Shown: positions 31,331-40,909 of the stretch, piece by piece
How positions within the stretch are numbered: position 1 is the first letter of the stretch
Layout of the letters: the number at the start of each line of letters is the position of its first letter
Assembly: GCF_014490035.1 (NCBI RefSeq)
Contig: NZ_CP061008.1
Coordinates: 2,666,001 to 2,730,000, forward strand
Length of the DNA stretch: 64,000 nucleotides
Direction of reading: 5' to 3'
Origin: Achromobacter xylosoxidans
GTDB lineage: Bacteria; Pseudomonadota; Gammaproteobacteria; Burkholderiales; Burkholderiaceae_B
Notes under the pieces: model-generated
Told to the model about the DNA's origin: nothing
The model's database searches: none
The model's input: only the letters and a program-made list of their open reading frames with translations
Position numbers and translations under genes: made by a program

Positions 31331-31870
31331 TCAGGCCTGGGTCTTGGCCTTGCGGCCGCGCAGGAGTTCGTCCAGCACCAGCAGCACGGCGCCGCAGGTG
31401 ATGCCCACGTCCGCCAGATTGAAGGCGGGGAAGTAGGAGTTGTTCCAGTAGAACAGCAGGAAGTCCACCACGTGGCCATAGACCACGCGGTCGATGACGT
31501 TGCCGATGGCGCCGCCCAGGATCAGGGTCAGCGCCAGGCTGAAGCGCGGCTGGCCATGGGTGCGGCGCAGGATGATGGTGATGACCACCGCCGCCACGCA
31601 GCCCAGGCCGGTGAACAGCCAGCGCTGCCAGCCTTCCTCGGACGCCAGGAAACTGAAGGCGGCGCCGCGGTTGTACATCAGCGTGAAGTCGAAGACCGGC
31701 AGCACGTTGACGCGCTCGCCATACTGGAACGAGGTGTTGAAGTAGACCTTGGTCAGCTGGTCCAGCACGATGATGAGCAGTGCCAGCGCCAGCCAGCCGC
31801 CCACGCGCGCAGGCGCGGCGCGGGCGGGGGCGGCGGCGCCCGTCACTCCGGGTTCGGAGGGGCGGGCCAT
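31331..31870 (-). CDS. lspA: Lipoprotein signal peptidase (signal peptidase II)
   Basis: A 179-aa inner-membrane aspartyl peptidase that removes signal peptides from prolipoproteins. Four membrane helices; catalytic aspartates in 'GNVIDRVVYGHVVDF' and 'FPAFNLADVGITCG', plus the conserved 'NRGAAFSFL'. A 25-residue Ala/Pro-rich N-terminal extension precedes the first helix. Only 2 nt separate it from the ileS stop, the classical ileS-lspA pair. Confidence 0.96.
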   Translation of the reverse strand: MARPSEPGVTGAAAPARAAPARVGGWLALALLIIVLDQLTKVYFNTSFQYGERVNVLPVFDFTLMYNRGAAFSFLASEEGWQRWLFTGLGCVAAVVITIILRRTHGQPRFSLALTLILGGAIGNVIDRVVYGHVVDFLLFYWNNSYFPAFNLADVGITCGAVLLVLDELLRGRKAKTQA

Positions 31871-31872
31871 GC

Positions 31873-34734
31873 TCAAGCCTTGTCGCGGGCTTCGCCCGAG
31901 CCGAACAGGTTGGACACGCAGCGGCCGCAGATCTCGGGATGGTCCGCGTCCTGGCCCACGTCCAGGCGCCAGTGCCAGCAGCGCTCGCACTTCTTGTGCG
32001 TGGACGGCGTGACCTCGATGCGGGTCTCGCCTTCGCCCGCGTGCACCGTGGCGCGCGAGACGATCAGCACGAAGCGCAGGTCGTCGCCCAGGCTGGCCAG
32101 CAGTTCCTGGTCGGCGCCGTTGGCGTACAGGTCCACTTCGGCCTGCAGCGAGGAGCCGATGTCGCCGGCCGTGCGCACTTCTTCCAGCTTGCGCTGGACT
32201 TCGGCGCGGATGGCGCGCAGGCGCGTCCACTTGGCCGACAGGGCGTCGGCGTCGGCGAACGGCGGCAGGGCGTGGTAGACCTCGGTGAAGATCGTGGTGC
32301 GGGCGGCGTCCGCCTGGTTCTTCAAGGCCGAGTTGACCAGTTCCTTCCAGGCTTCTTCGGCAGTGAAGGACAGGATCGGGGCCATCAGCTTGAGCAGCGT
32401 CTGCGTGATGTCCAGCAGGGCCGTCTGGGCCGAGCGGCGCGCGCGGCTGTCCACGGCCGAGGTGTACAGGCGGTCCTTCAGGATGTCCAGGTAGAACGCG
32501 CCCAGGTCTTCCGAGCAGAACGTCTGCAGGCGCGAGACGGCCGGGTGGAAGTCGTAGCGTTCGTAGTTGGCCTGGACTTCCGCCTGCATCTGCGCGGTCA
32601 TGGCCAGCGCGTAGCGGTCGATCTCGAAGAGCTCGCCATAGGGCACGGACTGCGTCACGGCGTCGAAATCGGCCAGGTTGGCCAGCAGGAAGCGCAGCGT
32701 GTTGCGGATGCGGCGGTAGCCTTCGACCACGCGCTTCAGGATCTCGTCGGAGATGGACAGCTCGCCGGAGTAATCGGTGGAAGCCACCCACAGGCGCAGG
32801 ATTTCCGCGCCCAGCGAGTCGGACACCTTTTGCGGGGCGATCACGTTGCCCACCGACTTGCTCATCTTGCGGCCCTGGCCGTCCACCACGAAGCCGTGCG
32901 TGAGCAGGGCCTTGTAGGGCGGTTGGCCGTAAAGCATGCAGCCGGTCAACAGCGACGAATGGAACCAGCCGCGGTGCTGGTCCGAGCCTTCCAGGTACAG
33001 GTCGGCGGGCCAGGCGAGCTCAGCACCGTGCGAGCCGGCGAAGTCGCCGTCCTTGCCGCCCAGCACCGTGGCGTGCGTGCTGCCCGAGTCGAACCACACG
33101 TCCAGCGTGTCGCGGTTCTTTTCGTACTGGTCGGCTTCGTCGCCCAGCAGTTCGCGCGGGTCCAGCGTCTGCCAGGCTTCGATGCCGCCTTGCTCGACGC
33201 GCTGCGCCACCTGTTCCAGCAATTCGGCGGTGCGCGGGTGCAGCGCGCCGGTTTCCTTGTGCACGAAGAAGGCCATCGGCGTGCCCCATTGCCGCTGGCG
33301 CGACAAGGTCCAGTCGGGGCGGTTGGCGATCATGGCGTGCAGGCGGGCGCGGCCCCAGGCTGGGTAGAAGGCGGTGGCGTCGATGCCGGCCAGCGCCGAT
33401 TCGCGCAGGGTCGGGCCGCCGTCCTTGGGGGCCACGTCCATGCCGGCGAACCACTGGCTGGTGGCGCGGTAGATGATGGGGGTCTTGTGGCGCCAGCAGT
33501 GCATGTAGCTGTGCTTGTGCTTTTCCACGTGCATCAGCGCGCCGGCTTCCGTCAGCGCTTCGACGATCTTGGGGTTGGCGTCCCAGATGGACAGGCCGCC
33601 GAACAGCGCCAGGCTGTCCACGTACTTGCCGTCGCCCATGACCGGGCTGATGAAATCGGTGTCCTTCATGCCGTGCTCCTTGCACGAGATGAAGTCTTCG
33701 ATACCGTAGGCCGGCGCCGAGTGCACTACGCCAGTGCCGGAGTCGGCCGTGACGTAGTCGCCCAGGTAGGCGGGCGACTTGCGGTCGTAGGCGGCATTGA
33801 ACTGCGCCAGCGGGTGGCGGAATTCGATGCCCGACAGCGCCGCGCCCGGGGCCGTGGCGATCACTTCGCCTTCCAGGTTCCAGGCCTTCAGGCAGGCTTC
33901 GACGCGTTCCTTGGCGATCAGCAGGAGCGGACCGAACTTGGGAACCGGCGTCACGCGCACCAGCGCGTATTCGATTTCGGGATGCAGGTTCAGCGCCTGG
34001 TTGGACGGGATGGTCCAGGGCGTGGTGGTCCAGATGACGATGGCGCCGTCTTCCACCGAGTCCAGGCCGAAGGCGCTGGCCAGCTTGGCGTGCTCGGCGA
34101 ACGGGAAGGCCACGTCCACCGCCGGGTCGACGCGGTCGGCGTACTCGACCTCGGCTTCGGCCAGGGCCGAGCCGCAGTCGAAACACCAGTTCACGGGCTT
34201 CAGGCCGCGGAACACGTAGCCTTTGTCCAGGATGCGGCCCAGCGCGCGGATTTCGTCGGCTTCATTGCTGAAGTTCATCGTCATGTAGGGACGATCCCAC
34301 TCGCCCAGCACGCCCAGGCGCTTGAAGTCCTTGCGCTGGCGGTCGATCTGCTCGAGCGCGTAGGCGCGGGCCTTGGACTGCACTTCCGCCACGGGCAGGT
34401 GCTTGCCGTACTTCTTTTCGATCTGGATTTCGATCGGCATGCCGTGACAGTCCCAGCCCGGCACGTAATGCGCGTCATAGCCGGCCATGTTGCGGCTCTT
34501 GACGATGATGTCCTTCAGGATCTTGTTGACCGCGTGGCCGATGTGGATGTCGCCGTTGGCGTAGGGCGGGCCGTCGTGCAGCACGAAGCGCGGCCGGCCG
34601 CGGCTGGCGGCGCGGATCGCCTGGTAGACGTGGTTTTCCTCCCACTGCGAAATCCAGGCGGGCTCGCGCTTGGCAAGGTCGCCCCGCATGGGGAAGGAGG
34701 TATCGGGCAGGTTGAGGGTCTTTTTATAGTCCAT
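31873..34734 (-). CDS. ileS: Isoleucyl-tRNA synthetase
   Basis: A 953-aa class I synthetase charging tRNA-Ile. HIGH motif at residues 64-67 ('[11 protein letters not shown]'), the editing domain inserted in the Rossmann fold, the KMSKS loop ('[12 protein letters not shown]') and a C-terminal zinc site of four cysteines ('CERCWHW' and 'CGRC'), as in bacterial-type IleRS. The ATG at 34734 gives the family N-terminus ('[20 protein letters not shown]') and overlaps the ribF stop by 11 nt, so translation is coupled to ribF; a TTG further upstream is in frame but less likely. Confidence 0.97.
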   Translation of the reverse strand: MDYKKTLNLPDTSFPMRGDLAKREPAWISQWEENHVYQAIRAASRGRPRFVLHDGPPYANGDIHIGHAVNKILKDIIVKSRNMAGYDAHYVPGWDCHGMPIEIQIEKKYGKHLPVAEVQSKARAYALEQIDRQRKDFKRLGVLGEWDRPYMTMNFSNEADEIRALGRILDKGYVFRGLKPVNWCFDCGSALAEAEVEYADRVDPAVDVAFPFAEHAKLASAFGLDSVEDGAIVIWTTTPWTIPSNQALNLHPEIEYALVRVTPVPKFGPLLLIAKERVEACLKAWNLEGEVIATAPGAALSGIEFRHPLAQFNAAYDRKSPAYLGDYVTADSGTGVVHSAPAYGIEDFISCKEHGMKDTDFISPVMGDGKYVDSLALFGGLSIWDANPKIVEALTEAGALMHVEKHKHSYMHCWRHKTPIIYRATSQWFAGMDVAPKDGGPTLRESALAGIDATAFYPAWGRARLHAMIANRPDWTLSRQRQWGTPMAFFVHKETGALHPRTAELLEQVAQRVEQGGIEAWQTLDPRELLGDEADQYEKNRDTLDVWFDSGSTHATVLGGKDGDFAGSHGAELAWPADLYLEGSDQHRGWFHSSLLTGCMLYGQPPYKALLTHGFVVDGQGRKMSKSVGNVIAPQKVSDSLGAEILRLWVASTDYSGELSISDEILKRVVEGYRRIRNTLRFLLANLADFDAVTQSVPYGELFEIDRYALAMTAQMQAEVQANYERYDFHPAVSRLQTFCSEDLGAFYLDILKDRLYTSAVDSRARRSAQTALLDITQTLLKLMAPILSFTAEEAWKELVNSALKNQADAARTTIFTEVYHALPPFADADALSAKWTRLRAIRAEVQRKLEEVRTAGDIGSSLQAEVDLYANGADQELLASLGDDLRFVLIVSRATVHAGEGETRIEVTPSTHKKCERCWHWRLDVGQDADHPEICGRCVSNLFGSGEARDKA

Positions 34735-35689
34735 GAACGGCAAAATAGGCGCGCGCGTTTCGCGCGTCTTCGGCGATGGCGGCAGTCAGGGAAGGGAGGT
34801 CAGGAAATTTTTCTTCGTCCCGCAGCTTTTGCAGGAATTCGACGCGTACGAGTTTACCGTAAGCGTCGACAGTCTCGTCGAGCAGGTGCGACTCCAGCAG
34901 CACGCGGCCGCGGTCTTCGACCGTGGGGCGCACGCCCAGGCTGGCGACCGCCGGCAGCGGCCGCTCGGCCAGGCCGTAGACCTGCACCACGTAAATGCCC
35001 GAGCGCGCGGCGCAGCGCTCCGCCACCCGCAGGTTCATGGTGGGAAAGCCCAGCGTGCGGCCCAGCTTCTGGCCGTGGATCACGTGGCCGCTGATGTGGT
35101 ACGGGTGGCCCAGCAGGTGGCGGGCGCGTTCCAGGTCGCCCACCGCCAGCGCGGTGCGCACCTCGGAACTGGATATCCGGTGCCCTTGCTGGTCGGTCAC
35201 GTCGGCCAGGGTCTGCACCTCGAAGCCATGGCGCAGGCCGGCCTCGCGCAGCAGGTCGATGTCGCCGCTGCGCTTGTGGCCGAAGCGGAAGTCTTCGCCC
35301 ACCAGCAGCCATTTGGCGTGCAGGCCCTGGACCAGCAATTGTTCGATGAAGGCATTGGCCGACATTTCAGCCAGACGGGCGTTGAAACGCTCCACCGCGA
35401 CCTGGCTGATGCCGTAACGCGCCAGCGCCGCCAGCTTGTCGCGCAAACCCGAAATCCGGGTGGGTGCGAGCTCAGGGCGTTGGTTGAGGGTGGCGAAATA
35501 CTCCCGCGGATGCGGCTCGAAGGTCATCACGGCGGGCGTCAGGTTGCGGTCGCGCGCGACTTGGCAGACGCGCGCCAGCATGGCCTGGTGTCCGCGGTGG
35601 ACGCCGTCGAAATTGCCGATCGTCAGCGCGCAAGGGGCGCGCCGGTCGGGCGGGGGCAGGGATCGGTAGATGCGCAGCGATGGTTTCAC
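34724..35689 (-). CDS. ribF: Bifunctional riboflavin kinase / FAD synthetase
   Basis: A 321-aa enzyme making FMN from riboflavin and FAD from FMN. The N-terminal adenylyltransferase has '[18 protein letters not shown]' (nucleotide-binding HxGH-like motif), and '[19 protein letters not shown]'. The C-terminal riboflavin kinase has '[13 protein letters not shown]' and '[19 protein letters not shown]'. First gene of ribF-ileS-lspA; its promoter must lie in the 110-nt gap shared with divergent purN. Confidence 0.96.
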   Translation of the reverse strand: MKPSLRIYRSLPPPDRRAPCALTIGNFDGVHRGHQAMLARVCQVARDRNLTPAVMTFEPHPREYFATLNQRPELAPTRISGLRDKLAALARYGISQVAVERFNARLAEMSANAFIEQLLVQGLHAKWLLVGEDFRFGHKRSGDIDLLREAGLRHGFEVQTLADVTDQQGHRISSSEVRTALAVGDLERARHLLGHPYHISGHVIHGQKLGRTLGFPTMNLRVAERCAARSGIYVVQVYGLAERPLPAVASLGVRPTVEDRGRVLLESHLLDETVDAYGKLVRVEFLQKLRDEEKFPDLPSLTAAIAEDARNARAYFAVHGL

Positions 35690-35799
35690 GAGCGAGAGTT
35701 TACAATTTTGGATTCCGGGTTTGTTCCTGTCCTTACTTGCCGCGCGTCCAGGCTGTCGCCGCGCGCGGGATTGCGTAGGGCGGACGGGCCCGATTTCCC

Positions 35800-36480
35800 T
35801 TGGAATTCCTTATCTTGCCGGAAATATCTACCACCAAGCGCCGCATCGTCATCCTGATCTCGGGACGCGGCAGCAATATGCAGGCGCTGTCCGAGGCCTG
35901 CCGCAATGAAGGCTGGCCGGCCGAAGTCGCCGCCGTCATCGCCAGCAAGCCCGACGCCGCCGGCCTGGAGTGGGCGGCCCAGCAGGGCATCCCCACCGGC
36001 GCGCTGTACCACAAGGACTACGCCAGCCGCGAAGCCTTCGACGCCGCGCTGGCCGCCGAAATCGACCGCTACGAACCCGATTACGTCATCCTGGCGGGCT
36101 TCATGCGCGTGCTGACCCCGGGCTTCGTCAATCACTACGCCGGCCGGCTGGTCAACATCCACCCGTCGCTGCTGCCGGCGTTTCCCGGGCTGCACACGCA
36201 CGCCCAGGCCCTGGCGACCGGGGTGCGCGTGCACGGCTGCACCGTGCACTTCGTCACGCCGGTGCTGGACCACGGCCCCATCATCGCCCAGGGCTGCGTG
36301 CCGGTCCTGGCGGGCGATACGCCCGAATCCCTGGCCGAGCGCGTGCTGGCGGTCGAACACCGGGCTTTTCCGGCGGCGGTGCGCTGGCTGGCCGAAGGCC
36401 GGGTTACCCTGACCAGCGACCATCGCGTCAACGTGCAGGGCGATCCCGATCGCCTTTTCGCCTGGTCGCCGGCCGCCTGA
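35800..36480 (+). CDS. purN: Phosphoribosylglycinamide formyltransferase (purine synthesis)
   Basis: A GART transformylase of up to 226 aa, transferring a formyl group from 10-formyl-tetrahydrofolate in purine synthesis. 'IVILISGRGSNMQAL' binds phosphoribose; the catalytic Asn/His are in 'VNIHPSLLPAFPG' and the Asp in 'PVLDHGPIIAQ'. The start is uncertain: no ATG or GTG lies before the conserved region; in-frame TTG codons exist at 35800 and 35815, and an ATA at 35824 gives the sequence closest to the usual N-terminus ('ISTTKRRIVILISG'). None has a convincing ribosome site. Confidence 0.93.
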   Translation: MEFLILPEISTTKRRIVILISGRGSNMQALSEACRNEGWPAEVAAVIASKPDAAGLEWAAQQGIPTGALYHKDYASREAFDAALAAEIDRYEPDYVILAGFMRVLTPGFVNHYAGRLVNIHPSLLPAFPGLHTHAQALATGVRVHGCTVHFVTPVLDHGPIIAQGCVPVLAGDTPESLAERVLAVEHRAFPAAVRWLAEGRVTLTSDHRVNVQGDPDRLFAWSPAA

Positions 36481-36535
36481 GCGGCCCCGAATCGAATTTT
36501 TCGGGCGGAAGCCCTCCGCCCCACTGGAATACACC

Positions 36536-38935
36536 ATGACCAAACCCCAATCCCCGCGTTCCCGTCCGGCAGGCGCCGCCAGGGCCGCGTCCGAAGGCCG
36601 CGACGGTCGGTCCTTCTTCTCGCGCCCCAAGGGCGACGCGCGCGCGCCGATCGCACGCGACAGCGCCCGTGACGACCGTTCCGGCGGCAGCCGCGACGAG
36701 CGCTCGGGCGGTCGCCCGACGCCGCGCCCGTCCTACGACGCGCCGCGCGGCGAAGGCCGTGGCGGCGAACGCGGCTCCTACGGTTCGGACCGCCGCGAAG
36801 GCCGTCCGAGCCCGCGTCCGTCCTTCGACCCGGCGCGCGGCGAAGGCCGTGGCGGCGAACGCGCTTCCTATGGTTCGGAACGCCGTGAAGGCCGTCCGGG
36901 TCAGCGTCCGTCGTACGACGCCCCGCGCGGCGAAGGCCGTGGCGGCGAACGCGCTTCCCATGGCTCGGAACGTCGTGAAGGCCGCCCGGGCCAGCGTCCG
37001 TCCTACGACGCCCCGCGCGGCGAAGGCCGTGGCGGCGAGCGCGCTTCCTATGGTTCGGAACGTCGTGAAGGCCGTCCGGGTCAGCGTCCGTCGTACGACG
37101 CCCCGCGCGGCGAAGGCCGTGGCGGCGAGCGCGCTTCCTATGGTTCGGAACGCCGCGAAGGTCGTCCCGGCCCGCGTCCGTCCTATGACGCTCCGCGCGG
37201 CGAAGGCCGTGGCGGCGAACGCGCTTCCTATGGTTCGGAACGCCGTGAAGGCCGCCCGGGCCAACGTCCGTCGTACGACGCCCCGCGCGGCGAAGGCCGT
37301 GGCGGCGAGCGCGCCTCCTATGGTTCGGAACGCCGTGAAGGCCGCCCGGACTCGCGTCCGTCCTATGACGCTCCGCGCGGCGAAGGCCGTGGCGGCGAGC
37401 GCGCCTCCTATGGTTCGGATCGTCGTGATGGCCGCTCGGACTCGCGTCCGTCTTATGGCTCGCCGCGAGGCGATGATCGCGGCGGCGAGCGCGGCCAGTA
37501 TGGCGGCCCGCGCGGCGGCGGCAGCGACGGCGGCCAGGACCGTCCGCCCAAACCTCAATTCAACCGCCCGCGCCAATCGCACGCGGCGATCCGCATCGAC
37601 CAGGTCCAGCGCGTCCTGGGCGAAATCCTGCAATGGACCTATCCGGCCGACGCGGCCCTGTCGCACTGGCTGCGCAACCATCCGAATCTGGGCGCGCGCG
37701 ATCGCTCCGAGGTCGCCGAGGCCGTCTACGACGTGCTGCGCCATCTGCGCCGCTACCGCCAGTTCGGCGAAAGCGGCGTCGGTCCCGCTTCGCGCCGCCT
37801 GGCCATCCTGGGACTGGCCGCGACGCTGGGCGCCGAGGCGCTGGCCGAAGGCATGGACGCCGGCGAAGCCGAATGGCTGCAGCGCGTGTCGCAGATCGAC
37901 CTGGCGACCCTGCCGCGCGCCGTGCGCGGCAGCATCCCTGACTGGCTGGACGAACGCCTGGGCGCCATGGACAGCCCGGAAACGCTGATCGAGGCGTTGA
38001 ACCGCCAGGCCAGCCTGGACCTGCGCGTCAACCCGCTGAAGGTCGAGCGCGACGCCATGCTGGCCGAATTGCAGCAGGGCGCCGGCCGCTACGAGCCTGT
38101 CGCCATGCCTTATTCGCCCTGGGGCATCCGCATGGAAGGCCGTCCGGCCATCAATCGCTGGCCGCAGTTCGAGAACGGCAGCATCGAAGTCCAGGACGAG
38201 GGCAGCCAGTTGCTGGCGCTGCTGGTGGCGCCGCGCCGCGGCGAAATGATCATCGATTTCTGCGCCGGCGCGGGCGGCAAGACGCTGCTGCTGGGCGCGC
38301 TGATGCGCTCCACCGGCCGCCTGTACGCGTTCGACGTGTCCGCGGCCCGCCTGCAGCGCGCCAAGCCGCGCTTTGCGCGCAGCGGCCTGTCCAACGTGGT
38401 GCCGGTGGTCATCGACAGCGAAAACGACGCCCGCGTCAAGCGTCTGGCCGGCAAGGCCCAGCGCGTGCTGGTCGACGCCCCTTGCAGCGGCATCGGTACC
38501 CTGCGCCGCAATCCGGACCTGAAATGGCGCCAGCACCCCGAGGCGCTGGCCGAACTGGGCCAGCTGCAGGAACGCATTCTCAACAGCGCGGCGCGTTGCG
38601 TTGCTCCGGGCGGCCGCCTGGTGTACGCCACCTGCAGCCTGCTGGCCGAGGAAAACGAGGTCCAGGCCGAGCGTTTCCTCGCCAGCCATCCCGATTTCGA
38701 GCGCCTGGACGCCGCCGAGATCCTGGCCGCGCGCTGTGAAAACCTGAAGCTGGACGGCCCCTACGTGCAGCTGCGCCCCGACGTGCACGGCACCGACGGC
38801 TTTTTCGCCGCGGTATTCGAGCGCAAGAAGAAGGGCGCGGCGACCGCGGCCGAAGTAGCCTCGGAAGCGGATGAGGCTGCGGCTGAAGCAACGTCCGAGG
38901 ACGACGCGGCCGGTCCGCAGGACCAGCCGGCCTGA
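36536..38935 (+). CDS. RsmB/NOP-type rRNA (cytosine-5) methyltransferase with RGG-repeat N-terminus
   Basis: A 799-aa protein. Residues 61-330 are nine tandem 30-residue units rich in Arg, Gly and Glu (consensus core 'RPSYDAPRGEGRGGERASYG'), preceded by a basic disordered leader. Residues about 345-480 form a NusB/RsmB-like helical region, and the C-terminal Rossmann domain has the SAM motif 'IDFCAGAGGKTLLLGALM', the catalytic Cys in 'LVDAPCSGIGTLRR' and the second Cys in 'LVYATCSLL', so it should form m5C in 16S rRNA. A normal RsmB is about 430 aa; the excess is the repeat tract plus an acidic Ala-rich tail. Preceded by purN at 55 nt. Confidence 0.93.
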   Translation: MTKPQSPRSRPAGAARAASEGRDGRSFFSRPKGDARAPIARDSARDDRSGGSRDERSGGRPTPRPSYDAPRGEGRGGERGSYGSDRREGRPSPRPSFDPARGEGRGGERASYGSERREGRPGQRPSYDAPRGEGRGGERASHGSERREGRPGQRPSYDAPRGEGRGGERASYGSERREGRPGQRPSYDAPRGEGRGGERASYGSERREGRPGPRPSYDAPRGEGRGGERASYGSERREGRPGQRPSYDAPRGEGRGGERASYGSERREGRPDSRPSYDAPRGEGRGGERASYGSDRRDGRSDSRPSYGSPRGDDRGGERGQYGGPRGGGSDGGQDRPPKPQFNRPRQSHAAIRIDQVQRVLGEILQWTYPADAALSHWLRNHPNLGARDRSEVAEAVYDVLRHLRRYRQFGESGVGPASRRLAILGLAATLGAEALAEGMDAGEAEWLQRVSQIDLATLPRAVRGSIPDWLDERLGAMDSPETLIEALNRQASLDLRVNPLKVERDAMLAELQQGAGRYEPVAMPYSPWGIRMEGRPAINRWPQFENGSIEVQDEGSQLLALLVAPRRGEMIIDFCAGAGGKTLLLGALMRSTGRLYAFDVSAARLQRAKPRFARSGLSNVVPVVIDSENDARVKRLAGKAQRVLVDAPCSGIGTLRRNPDLKWRQHPEALAELGQLQERILNSAARCVAPGGRLVYATCSLLAEENEVQAERFLASHPDFERLDAAEILAARCENLKLDGPYVQLRPDVHGTDGFFAAVFERKKKGAATAAEVASEADEAAAEATSEDDAAGPQDQPA
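36716..37525 (+). repeat. Nine tandem 90-bp coding repeats (30-aa RGG-like units)
   Basis: Identical blocks such as CGAAGGCCGTGGCGGCGA recur every 90 bp at 36751, 36841, 36931, 37021, 37111, 37201, 37291 and 37381; the ninth unit is diverged. The period is a multiple of three, so other frames stay open too. Differences are mostly synonymous (tcc/tcg, ggc/ggt), showing selection on the protein. Copy-number change by slippage or recombination is likely. Confidence 0.97.
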
Positions 38936-38949
38936 TCGGGGGCGCCGGG

Positions 38950-39345
38950 TCAGGGACCCGGCGTCACCACCACCGTGGCGCTGTAGCGCCGCGTGCCCAG
39001 GGTCTTGTTCTGGTATTTCACTTCCCAGGCCAGGCTGTCATTGCCCGCCTGGTCAGCCTGGTAGACCACCTGGGACACCGGCACGGTCTGGTAGGCGCAA
39101 CGCCCGGCATCGCTGGACTGGCCCCGCGTCTGCATGATGTTGGCCTTGCCCAGGCGCGGCGTCATGGTGAGCGACACGCGCGGCGCGCGCAGCGCCAGGC
39201 AGTCCGATCCGCGGATCTCGTAGTACGAGGCCAGCACGGCGACGTCGCCTGATTTCAGCGTTTGCGCGGAAACGGCGGCGGGCAGGGCGGTTCCCAGCGC
39301 AGCCAGGGCGTAAAAAAATTGGGGACGGATTTTTTTCAGCAACAT
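38950..39345 (-). CDS. Small secreted protein of unknown function
   Basis: A 131-aa protein with a signal peptide (residues 1-27, 'KKIRPQFFYALAALGTALPAAVSA') and a mature part of about 104 residues that looks all-beta ('GDVAVLASYYEIRGSDCLALRAPRVSLTM', 'RYSATVVVTPGP') with two cysteines that could form a disulphide. I do not recognise a family. It converges on the rsmB-like gene (15-nt gap). Periplasmic location is inferred. Confidence 0.75.
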   Translation of the reverse strand: MLLKKIRPQFFYALAALGTALPAAVSAQTLKSGDVAVLASYYEIRGSDCLALRAPRVSLTMTPRLGKANIMQTRGQSSDAGRCAYQTVPVSQVVYQADQAGNDSLAWEVKYQNKTLGTRRYSATVVVTPGP

Positions 39346-39700
39346 CAGTGGGACAAAAGAGACAGTTTGGTCGGTAAAGCACCCGCAGTGTGCGCCAGCC
39401 GCAAGTCCGCTTCAAGACCGGACGCCAAGCTGACAGGAACTTTAACGGTGAAATCGAGCCCAAACCTTGCGCCTTCGCGTATGCCCCCCACCTATCCTGG
39501 GGAGGACGGCCCTAGCGCCGCGTGCCGCAAGGCTCGGCCTCGCAACCTGCGTTTTTGGTTGCGAGAGTGGCTTTTTGCCCTGAAAAACCGGGGCTTAGTC
39601 CTTGATTTCGCTCAAAAACTATTTTGAAACTACCTTGTCATAAGTCAGCCAAGGTAAGCTAAACTCCAGGCACTTCTCTAGCGAGGCTCCTTACAGCTTT
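39346..39700. other. 355-nt non-coding gap: divergent promoter region of the secreted protein and desaturase genes
   Basis: No convincing gene. It holds a 9-bp hairpin CTCGCAACC / GGTTGCGAG (39539-39565) with a T-rich loop, and a possible desaturase promoter, TTGTCA (39635-39640) with TAAACT (39660-39665), whose 19-nt spacing is long. The sequence 39590-39665 is AT-richer than its surroundings. Desaturase genes are often controlled by temperature or fatty acids, so the long leader may be regulatory (inference). Confidence 0.4.
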
Positions 39701-40909
39701 ATGGATTACATCCTTTCCTTCATTGCCGGCGGTCTGACCCAAGCCACTTGGTGGCAGGTTGTCGTGTTCACTTTGGTTGTGACGCACATCACGATTGTGT
39801 CGGTCACGGTCTTTCTCCATCGCAGCCAAGCGCACCGTGGTCTGGATCTGCATCCGGCGGTCATGCACTTCTTCCGTTTCTGGCTCTGGATGACGACCGG
39901 CATGGTCACCAAGGAATGGGTGGCCATTCACCGCAAGCACCACGCCAAGTGCGAAAAGGAAGGCGATCCCCATTCGCCCATCCTGTTCGGCATCTGGAAG
40001 GTGCTGTTCCGCGGCGCGGAACTGTACCGCGAAGAATCGAACAACAAGGAAACCATGGCCAAGTTCGGCCACGGCACGCCTGACGACTGGCTCGAGCGCA
40101 ACGTCTACAGCAAGCACAGCCTGTGGGGCGTGCTGACCATGCTCGCCATCGACATCGCCCTGTTCGGCGCCATCGGCGTCACCGTGTGGGCCGTGCAGAT
40201 GGCCTGGATCCCCTTCTGGGCCGCCGGCGTCGTCAACGGCATCGGCCACTACTGGGGCTACCGCAACTACAACAGCCCGGACACCAGCACCAACGTGTTC
40301 CCCTGGGGCATCGTGATCGGCGGCGAAGAGCTGCACAACAACCATCACGCCCACGGCACGTCGGCCAAGTTCTCGGCCAAGTGGTACGAGTTCGACATCG
40401 GCTGGTGCTACATCAACATCCTGAAGTTCTTCGGCCTGGCCAAGATCAAGAAGGTTGCGCCCAAGCTGAAGCTGGACGACAGCAAGACCGGCATCGACCT
40501 GCGCACCCTGCAGGGCGTGATCACGCACCGCTACGAAGTCATGGCCCGCTATGCGGACGTGATCAAGAGCGCCGCCCGTGAAGAGCTGGCCAAGCTGAAG
40601 GATTCGCGCAACAAGGACAGCGCCGAGTGCGACTGGACCAAGCTGCACAGCGTGCGCCGCGCCATCCACCGCAACGAGGACATCCTCCAGCCCGAACAGG
40701 TCGCCGCCGTGGATCAAGCCATTGCCCGCAACAAGTCGCTGGCCACGCTGGTGCAGATGCGCCGCGAACTCGGCCGCATCTGGGAAAGCTCCAGCGCCAG
40801 CAGCGAACAGCTTCTTCATGACCTGCAGGCCTGGTGCCAGCGCGCCCAGCAAAGCGGCATCGCCGGGCTCGAGCAATTCGCTCAACGTCTGCGCCGCTAC
40901 GCGGCATGA
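39701..40909 (+). CDS. Membrane fatty acid (acyl-CoA/acyl-lipid) desaturase
   Basis: A 402-aa di-iron desaturase inserting a double bond into membrane fatty acids. The three histidine boxes are clear: 'HRSQAHR' (H-x4-H), 'HRKHH' and 'HNNHH', with hydrophobic helices near residues 17-37, 140-160 and 165-185. A helical soluble C-terminal extension of about 130 residues ('CDWTKLHSVRRAIHRNEDIL' to the end) is longer than in minimal desaturases; I recall it from related betaproteobacterial proteins. The stop overlaps the uvrD start (ATGA), an odd pairing of functions. Confidence 0.93.
   Translation: MDYILSFIAGGLTQATWWQVVVFTLVVTHITIVSVTVFLHRSQAHRGLDLHPAVMHFFRFWLWMTTGMVTKEWVAIHRKHHAKCEKEGDPHSPILFGIWKVLFRGAELYREESNNKETMAKFGHGTPDDWLERNVYSKHSLWGVLTMLAIDIALFGAIGVTVWAVQMAWIPFWAAGVVNGIGHYWGYRNYNSPDTSTNVFPWGIVIGGEELHNNHHAHGTSAKFSAKWYEFDIGWCYINILKFFGLAKIKKVAPKLKLDDSKTGIDLRTLQGVITHRYEVMARYADVIKSAAREELAKLKDSRNKDSAECDWTKLHSVRRAIHRNEDILQPEQVAAVDQAIARNKSLATLVQMRRELGRIWESSSASSEQLLHDLQAWCQRAQQSGIAGLEQFAQRLRRYAA

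Noticed and set aside
31780..35094. 1104-codon open frame antisense to ileS
   Set aside because: Caused by high GC at third positions; Val/Arg/Gln/His-rich with no motifs, and ileS on the other strand is complete.
36428..38788. Long open frame opposite the RsmB-like gene, and another open frame on the same strand (36669-37988)
   Set aside because: Both are shadows of the 90-bp repeats, whose period is a multiple of three and keeps frames open; composition is Arg/Ala-rich with no domain, and the RsmB frame carries all motifs.
39701..40909. Desaturase C-terminal extension as a fused transposase or foreign domain
   Set aside because: The helical extension is recalled from other betaproteobacterial desaturases and the frame is continuous with normal codon use; no mobile-element ends are present.
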